DNA from: Vairimorpha ceranae
Taxonomy: Eukaryota; Microsporidia; Nosematidae
DNA: 64,000 bases
Direction: 5' to 3'
Assembly: GCF_000988165.1 (NCBI RefSeq)
Contig: NW_020169296.1
Span: 62,001 to 126,000 of the forward strand
The first letter of the stretch is position 1, and every line of letters begins with the position of its first letter. The notes under the pieces are model-generated. The model had not been told where the DNA came from. It searched no databases and saw only the letters and a list, made by a program, of their open reading frames with translations. The translations under genes were made by a program, and so were the position numbers. This document shows, piece after piece, positions 1 through 10,542 of the stretch.

Positions 1-520
1 AAAATTAGGTGCAATAATAATGTGCATAGGAACATTGATCCAAAGCTTGAATTTTTTAATGAAACTAGATTGTGTATAAATGTCTTAAAAGACAATTATA
101 TAAATGGCGAAATTTTTAAAGAAGATGAAAAAGAAAGTTAGTAATACTTTTAAGAATTAATAAAATGCCAAGTGTGATTTTATTCATATTTTTATTAAAA
201 TGAAAACGGGTTATCTGTTAAATTGTCATATGCCTTGACAATATATAAGGCCCAGGGACAGTCTTTCGAAAAGGTTGGTGTGTATCCTGCTAATTAAGTT
301 TTATTGTTTCCAACTACATGTAGCCCCTTTCGAATATGTTTGCAATGTAAAATACAACTGGCTACACTACTTAAAAGAAAACAAAAGATATTGTCATTTA
401 AATACTTCTTTATACTGTAAACAAGATGTTTAGCTATAGAAATTTTCAATAGGCATAAGGGGTCCCTTTTAAATTATCAAGAAAGATAAAAATTACGAAG
501 TGTTCTGTTCATAGGACAGG
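1..520 (+). pseudogene. Decayed Helitron/PIF1-type helicase C-terminus
   Basis: Broken reading frames on the plus strand keep the order of the C-terminal part of PIF1-like helicases of Helitron transposons. Around positions 40-130 one frame reads RNIDPKLEFFNETRL followed by a hydrophobic stretch, matching the family block LLRNIDPK-LCNGTRL. After a stop and frame change, positions 229-300 read YALTIYKAQGQSFEKVGVY, the helicase motif usually written LAFAMTINKSQGQ. About 310-345 resembles the LYVALSR block, and NYEVF near 495-510 resembles the usual VYKEVF end. Several stops and frame shifts break the frame, so this is a relic. Its upstream part lies outside the window. A host PIF1 pseudogene is the alternative, but the NETRL-type block favours Helitron. 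Confidence 0.72.
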
Positions 521-630
521 ATGCTTTAGATATTGTTTATTAGAATTTTCCAAATGTAAATTATTTTAAATTGACAAAAATTTTTTTTCATTTAAAAATG
601 CATTTATTATAAAAAATTTATTAAGTAAAT

Positions 631-2061
631 CTACTCCTCATTTTTTAATCTTTCCTCTATTTCTCTTTTTATAATACCATAAACTGAATTTTCATTTTTT
701 AGATCAATAGCATCCATAATTTTTTTATAATTTTCAAATATTGTATAAAATTCTTCTAATACATTTGAAGATGAATGATTTAAACCTGATTTTTCCATTT
801 CATGCATTTCAGATTTATAAATCAATAATCTAGGATGGCAAGTTTCTGCATAAGCTTTGCAAATTATAAATGCATAAAATAATTCGACCATGTTACTAAC
901 AGTAATAAACTCACATCTTGATAAAGTATTATAAAATGTTTTGACTTTTTCGGCTTCTTCAGAGATTAATTTGTCATTAAAAAATAATTTTCTATATTTT
1001 AAATACTTATTGTTAATATCATTATTAATTTCGCTAGGTAACTTTGGTGTATTGTTTTTCAACCAAAATATTAATACTTTGTAATAGAAACTTGGTGTAT
1101 CACTAGTAATTTTATCAATAATTGCCCCAATAGTATTCTTAGAAAGCGTGTTATACAAAATCATAATTGCACATGCTTTTGCCGAGGTAATTTCTAAAAA
1201 TTCCTTACAAAATTTTTCAGATTTGGCACGAATATCTGTTGGTTCTTGATTTTGTTCCATTTCCTTGTTCCAATTAGCAATTATTCTTTTCCGTTGACAA
1301 TTTAAGCACTTTGTTATATTAAAATTTTCATGTTTTACATTTTCACAATTCTCCCTTGATGTATCAATTAAAGAAATACCATTAATTTTATTTAAATATT
1401 CAAACTTAACGAAATCAAAATTATCAAAATACTTATTAAACTCTTCTTGATCAATTATACATTCTATTGCTTGCAATAAATTACTTTTAAAATGATTATC
1501 TAGATCTAGATCTTTTCCTGGTATTTTGATTGTATCTATTTCACCATCTTTCATACTTGGAATATGAATTACGGGCTGATAATTTTCATCTAGGGCTAAA
1601 AAATTCCAGTTTAGTATTGGAGACCTTGATAAATCTAAATCTGGAATTATACGTAAAGATGGATATTTTTTTTTAATCGAATTTGTTATCTGTTGGCACG
1701 CATTTTGTATTAGTTTAGCATAAATGTTATAAAATTTGAAATTTATATAAGAAATTTTCCCAGTAAATTTTTCTAACTTTGAAATTTTATATATTACGGG
1801 TTCTAACTTTTTTAACTCATAATACTTAACTGTTAAAGACTTTTCTTCTTTAAAGGTAATGGTCGGGGTATGTTCCTCTAACTCAGCTGTTTCACAGCTT
1901 AATTTCTGTGTATATAGAGAAATTGAAAAAACAAAATGACGATCATTTTGAAAAAAGTTAGCACTTACTGGTTTAAAATTCTCATTATCAAGTCTCTTTT
2001 TTATTAGATCTTCCAAATTTTCACAAAACAAAAGACTAAAAATCAAAAGTATAAATTTCAT
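631..2061 (-). CDS. Secreted lineage-specific protein, 476 aa
   Basis: I do not recognise this family. The protein begins with a short signal peptide (MKFILLIFSLLFCEN) and has no later membrane segment, so export from the parasite cell is likely. The rest is Lys/Asn/Ile/Glu-rich. It has a CxxC pair (CLNCQRKR) about residue 250 and scattered cysteines (CETAE, ENCENV, KACAIM, AETCHP) that could form disulfides. The start is supported by a CCC triplet immediately before the ATG on the minus strand, a context shared with other genes here. It sits alone between a helicase relic and a long gene-free stretch, a typical place for fast-evolving secreted proteins. A host-directed effector role is inference only. 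Confidence 0.8.
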   Translation of the reverse strand: MKFILLIFSLLFCENLEDLIKKRLDNENFKPVSANFFQNDRHFVFSISLYTQKLSCETAELEEHTPTITFKEEKSLTVKYYELKKLEPVIYKISKLEKFTGKISYINFKFYNIYAKLIQNACQQITNSIKKKYPSLRIIPDLDLSRSPILNWNFLALDENYQPVIHIPSMKDGEIDTIKIPGKDLDLDNHFKSNLLQAIECIIDQEEFNKYFDNFDFVKFEYLNKINGISLIDTSRENCENVKHENFNITKCLNCQRKRIIANWNKEMEQNQEPTDIRAKSEKFCKEFLEITSAKACAIMILYNTLSKNTIGAIIDKITSDTPSFYYKVLIFWLKNNTPKLPSEINNDINNKYLKYRKLFFNDKLISEEAEKVKTFYNTLSRCEFITVSNMVELFYAFIICKAYAETCHPRLLIYKSEMHEMEKSGLNHSSSNVLEEFYTIFENYKKIMDAIDLKNENSVYGIIKREIEERLKNEE

Positions 2062-3895
2062 GGGTATAATTTTTTAAATCTTTTTATACTTTTTAATTAA
2101 GGGGTGTTATTTTAATTAATAAAACTCAAAAGAAAATTTTTGTATAAAAGTATTAGAACAAACAAAATGCTATTTAATTTTTTTGATTGTGTCAGTTAAT
2201 TTTTTAAAAATTTACACAAATTTTTAAAAATTACAATTTATTAAATATTTTTAAATTAATACCTTTCACTAAAGTTAATCCTTTATTTTACATTTTTAAA
2301 AAATTACATTGATAAAAATAATGTCTTAATTGAAAATACTATTTATGGAAACTGAGTATAATTGAATAAATTTTTTTAAAATATTTTTGTTATTTTACAA
2401 TTTGACATTACTATAAAAAGTGTGATTTAACATTTCAAGTTAAAAATTGGTGCTAAAGCTGCAAAAAAAATAAACTCTTTTTTGCATTATTTTATATTTG
2501 TGTACTAAACGATATAAAAGAATATAATTAGAATATTGAAGTTTTGAAAAGAATCTGAATTAAAATATATTTTTATTATTTCTTTCTTCTGATACAATAA
2601 TGATCCACTATATATTCACAAAGTAAATATGTATTACATTTGGAAAATAAATACATACACAACCATAATTTCTATAAAAAGTAGAATTGAGCAATACAGC
2701 TTGTTTTTTGTGGTATTATTTACCACATGTCATTTATTTCATAAATTTTGCTTATATATTTAGCTTTATTTTTACCTATCAGAATTACGAGAAAGACCAA
2801 CTGTTTTATAATATAACATTTGGTTAAAAATATCTTTATGGCTGTAATACTATAAATATTTACCATACTGATGATTTTTATGCTTATTATTTAAGGAAAC
2901 AAATTTTAATATAAATAAAAATTTTTTATGGAGGAAAAAAATAAATGTAAAAAGCAAACAAAAATCAAAAAGCAACAGACACCAATAAAAGTTAATTAAA
3001 ACGCATTTTAATGGAGTAAAAATTGTCTAAGGTACTTGTTTACTAGAAAGCTATTTTACACTTAGCGCATCCCATCTTGTTAGTTCATTTATATGTTATT
3101 TTATGGCAAAAAAAGACTTTTGAAAAATACGCTTGATTCTAAGCTGAAACAATTGCAAAAAATAATTAAAAATTTATATTGTAAAAAGTTGACTACTTTT
3201 GTTTGACATACTATTAGTCATAAAGGTAATTTTTTAAATGCAACACACATCTATTTGCTAATATCTTTATTAAATATTAAAAATATAGTGTTGGACTAAC
3301 CAGCATTTATTAGGCAGAAAAAGCTTAATAAAATTTTTGAAACTTAATTTATAATTTATAGATTAGATTATTTTGTAGTTAAACTAGAAGAATAATCAAA
3401 ACGTGCATAAAATTATGAAAAAAAATGGATATTGTTGAGATTAAACATGGGTTTATTTTATTATAATTATTTAAATATTGACATGTTAACTACATCACAT
3501 GTTAAACATTCATTAATACTTAATGTTTCATAGATACATTTTACAGATGTAAAGAAGCTTTCTCGTCAAACAAAATACAGAGCAGATGGCAACTTTTATC
3601 ATTTTCATGTTGATATTGTATGTCATATCTATCATATATTACTTAATTCTTCAATTTATTTTAAATTTAACATGATAAACAGAATACATTAACTAGGTAA
3701 CATAAAATTATTGAACAGAACAAATTACCATAAATATCGGGTAATTATTTGAGAAAAAATTTAATTTTTTAAATGCTGAAGAAAAATTAGGCTACTTGTT
3801 TAATAACAATTTCCAAGAACTAATATCCTTTCAAAAATTTAATTACTTATCTATTTATTATAAAAGAAAAAGTAATAAATGTGTTATTGAGGGCT
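2062..3895. other. Gene-free AT-rich stretch
   Basis: No supportable gene is seen. The stretch contains one copy of a 24-bp palindromic repeat (2709-2732). A short open segment near 3550-3690 reads DVKKLSRQTKYRADG but has no start, motif or CCC signal. Confidence 0.6.
2709..2732 (+). repeat. Dispersed palindromic repeat, copy 1
   Basis: The core is GTGGTA, a short AT spacer, then TACCAC, followed by ATGTCA. A copy in the opposite orientation lies at 9902-9925 and differs at one base over 24. The inner six-base arms can form a hairpin. Outside the core the flanks do not match well. Confidence 0.6.
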
Positions 3896-4864
3896 TTAAT
3901 TAAGATTTAATTTTTGTTTTTTTTTAATTTTCGATAAAAGATAATCTCTATCACTTTTAGTAAGCTTATAAAATTTTTCTGTTTCTAAAATATGTTGGTT
4001 AATCAAAATTTTAAATACTTCTAACAATGGTTTCATATAAAAATTGTACTCTTTAAAAGCTTCATATCGTAGTTTAAATATCGGAGTTTTGTAAATTATA
4101 TTTTTTAACTTGGCGCCTTCTTCTCCATTAAAAAAATCAAATTCATTTAATTCATACACTACAACTTTTTCTAGCCTCAATTTCATATACAAAAGCAAAG
4201 TATAATACTTAAAATAGCTAATATTAATAAGAACTAAATATTTAGAAAAATCTTCAACGTTTGGATCCGCACTTTCTTCTAAAAAATCACAAAAAGCTTT
4301 ATACAGAATTTCAACCTCCCCCGACATAGAATTTTTTTCGTTTTCCATTGTCTCAGTATCTTTGATAATTTGTCTTTTTTTTTGGCGCAAATCACTGCTT
4401 AAACAGCAGAATACAAAGTGCATAGATCGAAAACAGCATTTATAAAAGCCATAGTCTTCTGGTGAAATCTCGTCTTTAATTTTTATTCTTTTTAAAGTAG
4501 AAAAATAGAACCTAGTAAATTTAAACCTATTATAAATTTCATTGTATTCTTTATATATTAATTCCATTTCGTCATCTAATAATTTTCTATAATTTTTCAG
4601 TAAGTTGATAGAATCTAAGTAAAATCTATAAATTCCGCGTGCCCTAGTTTTTTCTTCTGCATTTTTAAAAATAACATTTTTTCCTCCTTCTTTTAAAAAT
4701 CTTGAGGGTTCACCAACATCTAGATTTTCTGTACGTCTAATGTTGAGTATTCCATTAAACTTATTTTTCATGTAGTTATTATTTTTATACTCATCTGAGG
4801 ATTCTTCATCGAGTATTTCGTATTTAATTGAACAAAAGTAGAATAAGAAAAATAGATAGATCAT
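3896..4864 (-). CDS. Secreted lineage-specific protein, 322 aa
   Basis: Unrecognised family. The N-terminus MIYLFFLFYFCSIKYE looks like a signal peptide. The mature part is rich in Lys, Glu, Tyr and Phe and appears helical, with no second membrane segment. A CCFRSMHFVFCCLS cluster near residue 143 packs several cysteines. The ATG is directly preceded by CCC on the minus strand, supporting both the gene and its start. Like the 476-aa protein at 631-2061, it is isolated in gene-poor DNA with no functional neighbour. A secreted effector or spore-surface role is possible but not shown by sequence. Confidence 0.78.
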   Translation of the reverse strand: MIYLFFLFYFCSIKYEILDEESSDEYKNNNYMKNKFNGILNIRRTENLDVGEPSRFLKEGGKNVIFKNAEEKTRARGIYRFYLDSINLLKNYRKLLDDEMELIYKEYNEIYNRFKFTRFYFSTLKRIKIKDEISPEDYGFYKCCFRSMHFVFCCLSSDLRQKKRQIIKDTETMENEKNSMSGEVEILYKAFCDFLEESADPNVEDFSKYLVLINISYFKYYTLLLYMKLRLEKVVVYELNEFDFFNGEEGAKLKNIIYKTPIFKLRYEAFKEYNFYMKPLLEVFKILINQHILETEKFYKLTKSDRDYLLSKIKKKQKLNLN

Positions 4865-5929
4865 GGGTTATCTAGGTAAAAATTTTTAATGTTTATGAAA
4901 TATTTTTAGTTTTTTGAAATAACAAAGACATTCAATTTTTATGAAAAGTTTATGTATAAAAATATGATTATTTAATGTTATTGTAGTCTAAATTAAAAAA
5001 TTGTAAACATGAATAAATTAAAATTTAAATGGTTATTATTGCATTTTATGTGCTTATTTGATTTGGCATTTTATTGGTTTTTAAATTAAATATTTTACAA
5101 AACTTTAAACAATTTTTTAAATTTTAAAACAAGTAATTTTTTAAAATATTTAAACAGTATTTGAATTAATCAATAAAATGTATAATTTCTGTACAATTTG
5201 GTGTTTAATTACAAGAGATATAAAACTAATGCTTTTTTTTGCAGTAACAATTTTTGTATATGTTAAATTTTTGCAAGTAAAATATTTAATTAAGAAATTT
5301 AGATTTGACTTTTGCTCGCACAGAATATTTTTATTTATTAAAGTAAAATATTGTACCATTTAAAGTTCATATTTTTAGTTTAAAGTGTTGTCAAATGTTT
5401 TCTTAAGAATTAATAAGTTGTTTTCTACTTAAAATATTTTATCCTTTTAAATGATTTGATTAGGTGCATTTAATTAACCAATCAATAAAAATGCCCAAAG
5501 AAATTTTTGAAATACAAAAAGTGGATTAGTGCTTTTTTAAAAAAATAATTATAAAAATGATTATTGGAAAGGTTTAATACTTTTCTTGAAAATGTGTGAA
5601 TTAAAAGATACCATAAAAAATATAAAAACAAAGCAAGATTGAAGATGTTATTGCAAAAAGGTGTCAATTGAGGTAAATTTTATAAAACTCTAATATGTAA
5701 TTGTATAAGTGTAAACACACGTTTTTGATGTGAAAAAAAAATTCTATTAAATACGATAAATTATATTTTTTTTGAAGGTTAAGATTATGTTGTCAAAAAG
5801 AGAATCATTAAATTTGATTAGAAGAATTGTAAGAGGATTAATTTTAAGATGTATTTAGAATTATAAGATCTGAAATATGTATAACATTTATCTAAATCAA
5901 TTAAATAATAAACGGGGATAATTGCATGG

Positions 5930-6296
5930 TTGAAATAAAAACTGGCGAAAATAGCATCACAGGAGAAATGTTATTGCGAGATTTAAGGCCATTAAAATGA
6001 TAGAAGATCTTTAAGAAAGAAAATTATTATATTAAGTCAGAACAAAGAAATGTAGATATTCTAATACAATTAATTCTTCACATGTACAAATTAATTTCTT
6101 TATTTTTATTAGTTGCTGGCGCGGATGTTTAAGTATAGTTAGTTTCTATTAAAAACATGTAGTTAAACGTTCATTGTACTTTTAGGATCCAGATATTGAA
6201 ATCGAAACCAACACTATAGAAGGAAGTAAAAATCTGCTAAGGCATCAAGTTCATTTCAGTAAAAACGCGTTTCTTGTGGGATTTTTATTTATTTAA
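5930..6296 (+). pseudogene. Possible Merlin/ISXO2-type transposase relic
   Basis: An open segment from 6186 to the stop at 6294-6296 reads DPDIEIETNTIEGSKNLL and continues to a FLVGFLF end. Merlin/ISXO2 DDE transposases end with a TNTIE(G/S)-W block carrying the catalytic Glu, followed by a hydrophobic FLxEF(L/M)W segment, so order and spacing agree. Upstream, about 5930-6000, is a degraded Lys/Arg-rich stretch that may belong to the same element. Stops and frame shifts show decay, and no terminal inverted repeats were identified. The call rests on one motif and is tentative. Confidence 0.35.
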
Positions 6297-6885
6297 GTAT
6301 ATGTGTATGATAATTGAAAGAAAAATCCGACTAAAAAATTAATTAAACATTTCTTAAAAATTATTATGTTGTTTTTATAATATATTCTTATTAATATTTA
6401 ACTTACAGGTTATTCAAACAATTTCTTTTTTTTATTTTCCAAAAACAAGTGTTAAATTTTTACAAAAAACCTTACCTTATTTTTGTAAAATGAGCAGAAC
6501 TTTAGCCAAAAAATGCTTTTTTTACAATATTTAAAGTTTGTGAGTATCTTATAAATTACATTAGACACAAATTTTAGCTTGTTAAATTTTAATCTTTATG
6601 GTTTATAAGGGTAATAACGATAATTTACACGAATGTTGCGTAATTATGATCAATAATTCTATGTTTTTGTAAAAAAAATTTTTAATTAATTTTTATATTA
6701 TTGAAATTATCAAAATTATAGCAAAAGGAAAGAATGTCTAACTAAATTTTTTCTTAAAAAATATTTAAAACGCTATAACAACACAATTGTTAAAATCATT
6801 TTACATTGTAATTTTGTTTTTATTAAGTTTTTTTACAATTTAGACAACCTATAACAAGTCAAGTCAAATAAATTTAAGAAATATA

Positions 6886-7116
6886 ATGAACCTGCAAATG
6901 AAGTGTTTTCTGCATGGATGTAAGACTAAGATAATACCTTATGCAATAATATGGGACGGTACAGTAGGTAAACAACATTTCAGAACAATAAAACTCTTGA
7001 AGTTTTTGTCCGAACTAAAACGTAAATCTGATTAAAAAGCTTAAAAAAAATATTGAGAGCATCTCATAAATTATATGTGGGGATAAAGGCTAGCAGAGCA
7101 AAAGAGGCAAACAATT
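6886..7116 (+). pseudogene. Reverse-transcriptase-like element relic (C-terminal part)
   Basis: From the ATG at 6886 a frame reads through TKIIPYAIIWDGTVGKQH to a stop at 7032-7034. In a shifted frame from 7038 it resumes with SLKKILRASHKLYVGIKASR and AKEA to a stop at 7114-7116. From memory, the order 'IPY-x-I-x-W-D-G-x-V-x-K' followed about 30-40 residues later by 'LKK-x-L-x-S' and 'SRAKEA' matches the C-terminal region of reverse-transcriptase-like proteins that are multicopy in microsporidian genomes. The catalytic palm is not visible nearby. An internal stop and a frame shift mark it as dead. Confidence 0.45.
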
Positions 7117-8141
7117 AAATACTGTTTGCTTATAGCTTATACTAACATAAACAGATATAATAATAAAAATAACTCTTAAATGAACAATTTGATTATTTTT
7201 AATTAATATTGGAATTTAAAGTTGTCTTTATTTTAATTAACAGTTTGTAATAATTTAGGTAATAAATAAACTATTGATGAAAGTAAATTGAAAAAATAAT
7301 AAATTGTCTTTGTTTACAAAACTTTTTTTATTTAAAATTCATACAGCAGTAATAATTAAATACACTCTTATGTGTATTTAATGCTCAATTTATAATTTTA
7401 AAGAGCACAACAGAAAAAACCAACGATCTTATTAAATATTCAAATAAAGGCACTTAAAACTAAAACACAAAAAAATGATAACTGTCTTTAAAGCTTTTTT
7501 GCTTGTTAAAATTCAATTACATAATTGAAGTTAACACAATGAATTTTTTATATATTAGAAGTAGTGCTTAAGCTTTAAATTCTATTTTTAATTAAAATAT
7601 ATTTGTTTGACAAAAAGAATTTTTGTATTTCGTTTAAAATAATATTCTAATTACAATCACATTGATTTGCAATTTAATTGTACTCAATAATTTCTCTTCA
7701 AATTGTCTATATAATATAACATTTGTTATATTTTATTAATGCATGTGAATCTTTAGAATGTGTAAATTTGCCAAAAATATTTTTTTACATCAATTAAATA
7801 CACCTGCAATAATTTTAAATTATAATAAAACATTTTTTCATTACATAATAAATGTGCTTTATTTATTCACCCGTGTTTGTTTATTTTAACGTCTTACTTA
7901 TTGTAACATGATGTATAGTTATGTTGTAAAATTTATGATATATTTTAATATAATAAAGTTAAATTATAAATATATAATTTAATGCTTTTTTAAATATTAA
8001 TAAATGTAAAAATACAAGATGCAATTTATCAAAAATTTATATAAATTGTTGGCTTTTATGACAGTTTTTAATTAAATTTTTTACAATAATTTTTATTCTA
8101 AAACAAATTTATAAATAAATATAAATCTACGTAAACAAACA

Positions 8142-8303
8142 ATGCAAGATATTTACAAAATTAATAAAAAAATATTATCAATTATTAGAGAAATGAGTAG
8201 AATGAATTTAGTTAAATACGAAATAAAATCATTAGAAAAATATAACAAAAAACTTGAGATTATAAGAGAGAAATTGTGTAATAAAAATAATAAACAAATT
8301 TAG
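8142..8303 (+). CDS. Small helical protein, 53 aa (hypothetical)
   Basis: A short frame starting MQDIYKINKKILSIIREM is rich in Lys, Glu, Ile and Leu and looks like one long amphipathic helix or coiled coil over nearly its whole length. Its stop overlaps the last bases of the convergent GOLGA7-like gene (ends 8300). Base composition is less AT-biased than the surrounding DNA, which suggests coding. No CCC/GGG run precedes the ATG, and I do not recognise a family. A chance open frame remains possible. Confidence 0.4.
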   Translation: MQDIYKINKKILSIIREMSRMNLVKYEIKSLEKYNKKLEIIREKLCNKNNKQI

Positions 8304-8641
8304 TTATAAATATATAGAATTATTTCTGTATAATTAGTATATTTTGGATGTCCAAAGGACATTCGATTAATTTGTAATCTATTGTTTATTTTTATCAAAA
8401 CATGTTCTAATTCTTCATCGTATGTTTTATTTTCTTCTACAAGATATAAAACAATACTTAGCATTTTGATAATATTCCATAAATAATATTTTGGTTTAAA
8501 TATTGAATTGATTTCATTTATGCAATTTTTATAAATTTCTGTGTCTATTCTTCCTTCAAGGGCAAGAGGAAATTCGTCTATAAATGAAATATCATTCTTA
8601 CGAAAATCACGAGGAACTTTAATTTTATGCTTAATTTCCAT
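8300..8641 (-). CDS. GOLGA7/ERF4-like palmitoyltransferase accessory protein
   Basis: The 113-aa protein matches the Golgin A7/Erf4 family, the small partner of DHHC-type protein S-acyltransferases (DHHC9-GOLGA7, yeast Erf2-Erf4) at ER/Golgi membranes. The family landmarks run in order: RDF near the start, then DEFPLALEGRID (residues 22-33; human FPAELENRID), the IN of NEINSIF, a hydrophobic segment (YLWNIIKMLSIVLYLV), a Tyr-Glu helix (TYDEELEHVLIKINNRL), and a closing SFGHPK with EIILYIY. Length is close to human GOLGA7 (137 aa). The frame is open to a TTG 14 codons upstream, but the ATG at 8641 starts the homologous part. The neighbours are a tiny convergent frame and repeats, giving no functional context. 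Confidence 0.65.
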   Translation of the reverse strand: MEIKHKIKVPRDFRKNDISFIDEFPLALEGRIDTEIYKNCINEINSIFKPKYYLWNIIKMLSIVLYLVEENKTYDEELEHVLIKINNRLQINRMSFGHPKYTNYTEIILYIYN

Positions 8642-10542
8642 GGATAAAAATAAAATTTTCTTTAAATTTATAAGTAACCACAAAATAAAAAAAGGGGTTT
8701 ATGTAGTATTTATACGAAAATGGAATATATCATTATGTACAACAGTTGTAATATTTTATTATTATTTGTATATAACATTTTTTAATATTTAATTTTATAT
8801 TTTAAATTAAAAAATATTGTAGATTTGTTTTTTACCCTATTCTTCTAAATTTTTGTATAGCCATACATAAATTTATTTTGGTATTTATTGTGTCTAGTAA
8901 TCTTTAAAATTGGCTTTTAATTTATGTTTTAAGGTTTAAAAATTTAAACATTGTAATGTTAATTACCATTAGATTTCAGTAATTTATTGATTAATAGTTT
9001 AGTATTTAACACTCTATTTTTTTTATGTTTTATAAATTTTAAAATGCAAATAGACCGTTTAAAATGTCGACCCTTGAAAAAATAAAAAAAGATTATAAAC
9101 AGTGTTTTAATTATTAATCTGTTTTATTTGACAAATTAAAATATTTTGTTTTAAAATATGTTCAAAGCAAAAATTTCAAACACGTTAAGCAAAGTTATAA
9201 AAAAATGAGAATCATTATTTTTAATGCACTGCTTTTGTCAAAAAGACTCTGCTTTTTTATGTATAAATTAAAGTATTTTTTTTAATACAATAATGATATT
9301 TGTATATTTAAATCAGCTACAAAAAAGCTTTGTTTTTTACAATATTTTATAGTTGCTTAAATTTGAGTTATTACATATCCTTAATAGTATAGAGAGTATA
9401 TAATAATAGTTGTTAAATATATTTTAATATTAGAAATTTAATTAAATAAAAAAAATAATTAGTAAAATTTTTTTTTATAAATAATATGTGTACTTGTTCG
9501 ATTGTTACATGTACTGATACTATTGTAATAAACACAGATATTGATAAAAAAGGAATTGTATTTTAAATTTTTGTCATTTTTAAAAAAATTTATATGTAGA
9601 GTATTCCAAGTGTTCTACAGCATAATTTTTTGTCGTGTATAACAAATAAAAATATTTAATAAATAATGTATTTGAAAGGATCTTAGCTTTTCCTAATATT
9701 CTAATTACATATAAAAAAATAATTATAAATTTTTTTGTACAAAACATTAACCAAATTACAAATTTTAGTTTTAAATCTCTTATTATACATATAGGCGTTG
9801 GTATAACAATCATTGAAAATGTTTTAAGTTTAATTTTTTTTAACATTTTTCTTGTTCTTCCGTAATTCCAACGGATTAAAATGAAAATAAATTAAAATAA
9901 TTGACATGTGGTAAATTATACCACAGTGGGTATATAAATTTTTTTGTAATTTTTTAATAATCTCTTTCAGAAAAAACAAGACATACAAACTATTATAAAT
10001 GTTTAAACTAAATTGTAAAATTTTTGTAACAATGTTGCCTTTACAAAAAACATTTAACATAGAGCTGCTTATCACATTTTAATATTTTAAATACTTTAAA
10101 ACACTATTCAACAATAAATCAACGTTTTTAAATTTTTAAATCAACAGACATGTTGATTAAATCAAAAAAAATTCAATAAATAAATATTTTGAATATTTCT
10201 ATCGTAAACTAACAACTCTGCCATTTTTAAATTTTTTAAAATATATAGAAAAATTATTTTAACTTGTTTATAAAAAGAGTATAGAAAGCTGCTTTTAACA
10301 TAAATCTGTAAAACATGGTGATTATAAAATAACAATTTTGTGCTACTTTTATACCAATTTCTTATTTTTTTTCTTTTATAATGTTATATTAGTGTTGTAT
10401 TGTAAAACGAAACATTTACATTTTCTGTATAAAAATGTTAATGCTTTGTTTTAAATAAAAAATACGACCCAAATCAAAATTTAAAAAAATGTAGTGTTTA
10501 ACTAACACACAGATTCAGTTATAAATAATAAAAATAAAAAAT
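8642..10542. other. Gene-free AT-rich stretch
   Basis: Only short AT-driven frames are present (for example minus-strand frames at 9580-9846 and 9830-10075). They lack start signals and recognisable sequence. The second copy of the palindromic repeat is at 9902-9925. Confidence 0.6.
9902..9925 (-). repeat. Dispersed palindromic repeat, copy 2
   Basis: Reverse-complement copy of the 24-bp element at 2709-2732, with one difference. It holds the same GTGGTA...TACCAC inverted arms followed by ATGTCA when read on the minus strand. Confidence 0.6.

Larger units (their letters stand above)
4865..8141. other. Gene-free stretch with decayed mobile elements
   Basis: No intact gene is supported. Small open frames between 5150 and 5670 exist on both strands, lack a start signal and look like chance AT-rich frames. 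Relics of a possible transposase (about 5930-6296) and of a reverse-transcriptase-like protein (6886-7116) are listed separately. Confidence 0.6.

Noticed and set aside
3572..3590. ACAGAGCAGAT string resembling the U6 ACAGAGA box
   Set aside because: The box differs at its last base, and no AGC triad or U6 stem-loop follows.
3534..3690. Open segment reading DVKKLSRQTKYRADG
   Set aside because: Composition is somewhat coding-like, but it has no ATG, no family match and a stop just upstream. It may be an old gene fragment but cannot be supported.
5150..5667. Short frames on both strands
   Set aside because: Mutually overlapping, AT-driven, no start signal and no motif.
9580..10075. Two minus-strand frames of 81-88 codons
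   Set aside because: Hydrophobic, Ile/Phe/Tyr-rich translation typical of AT-rich non-coding DNA, no start signal, and one overlaps the palindromic repeat.
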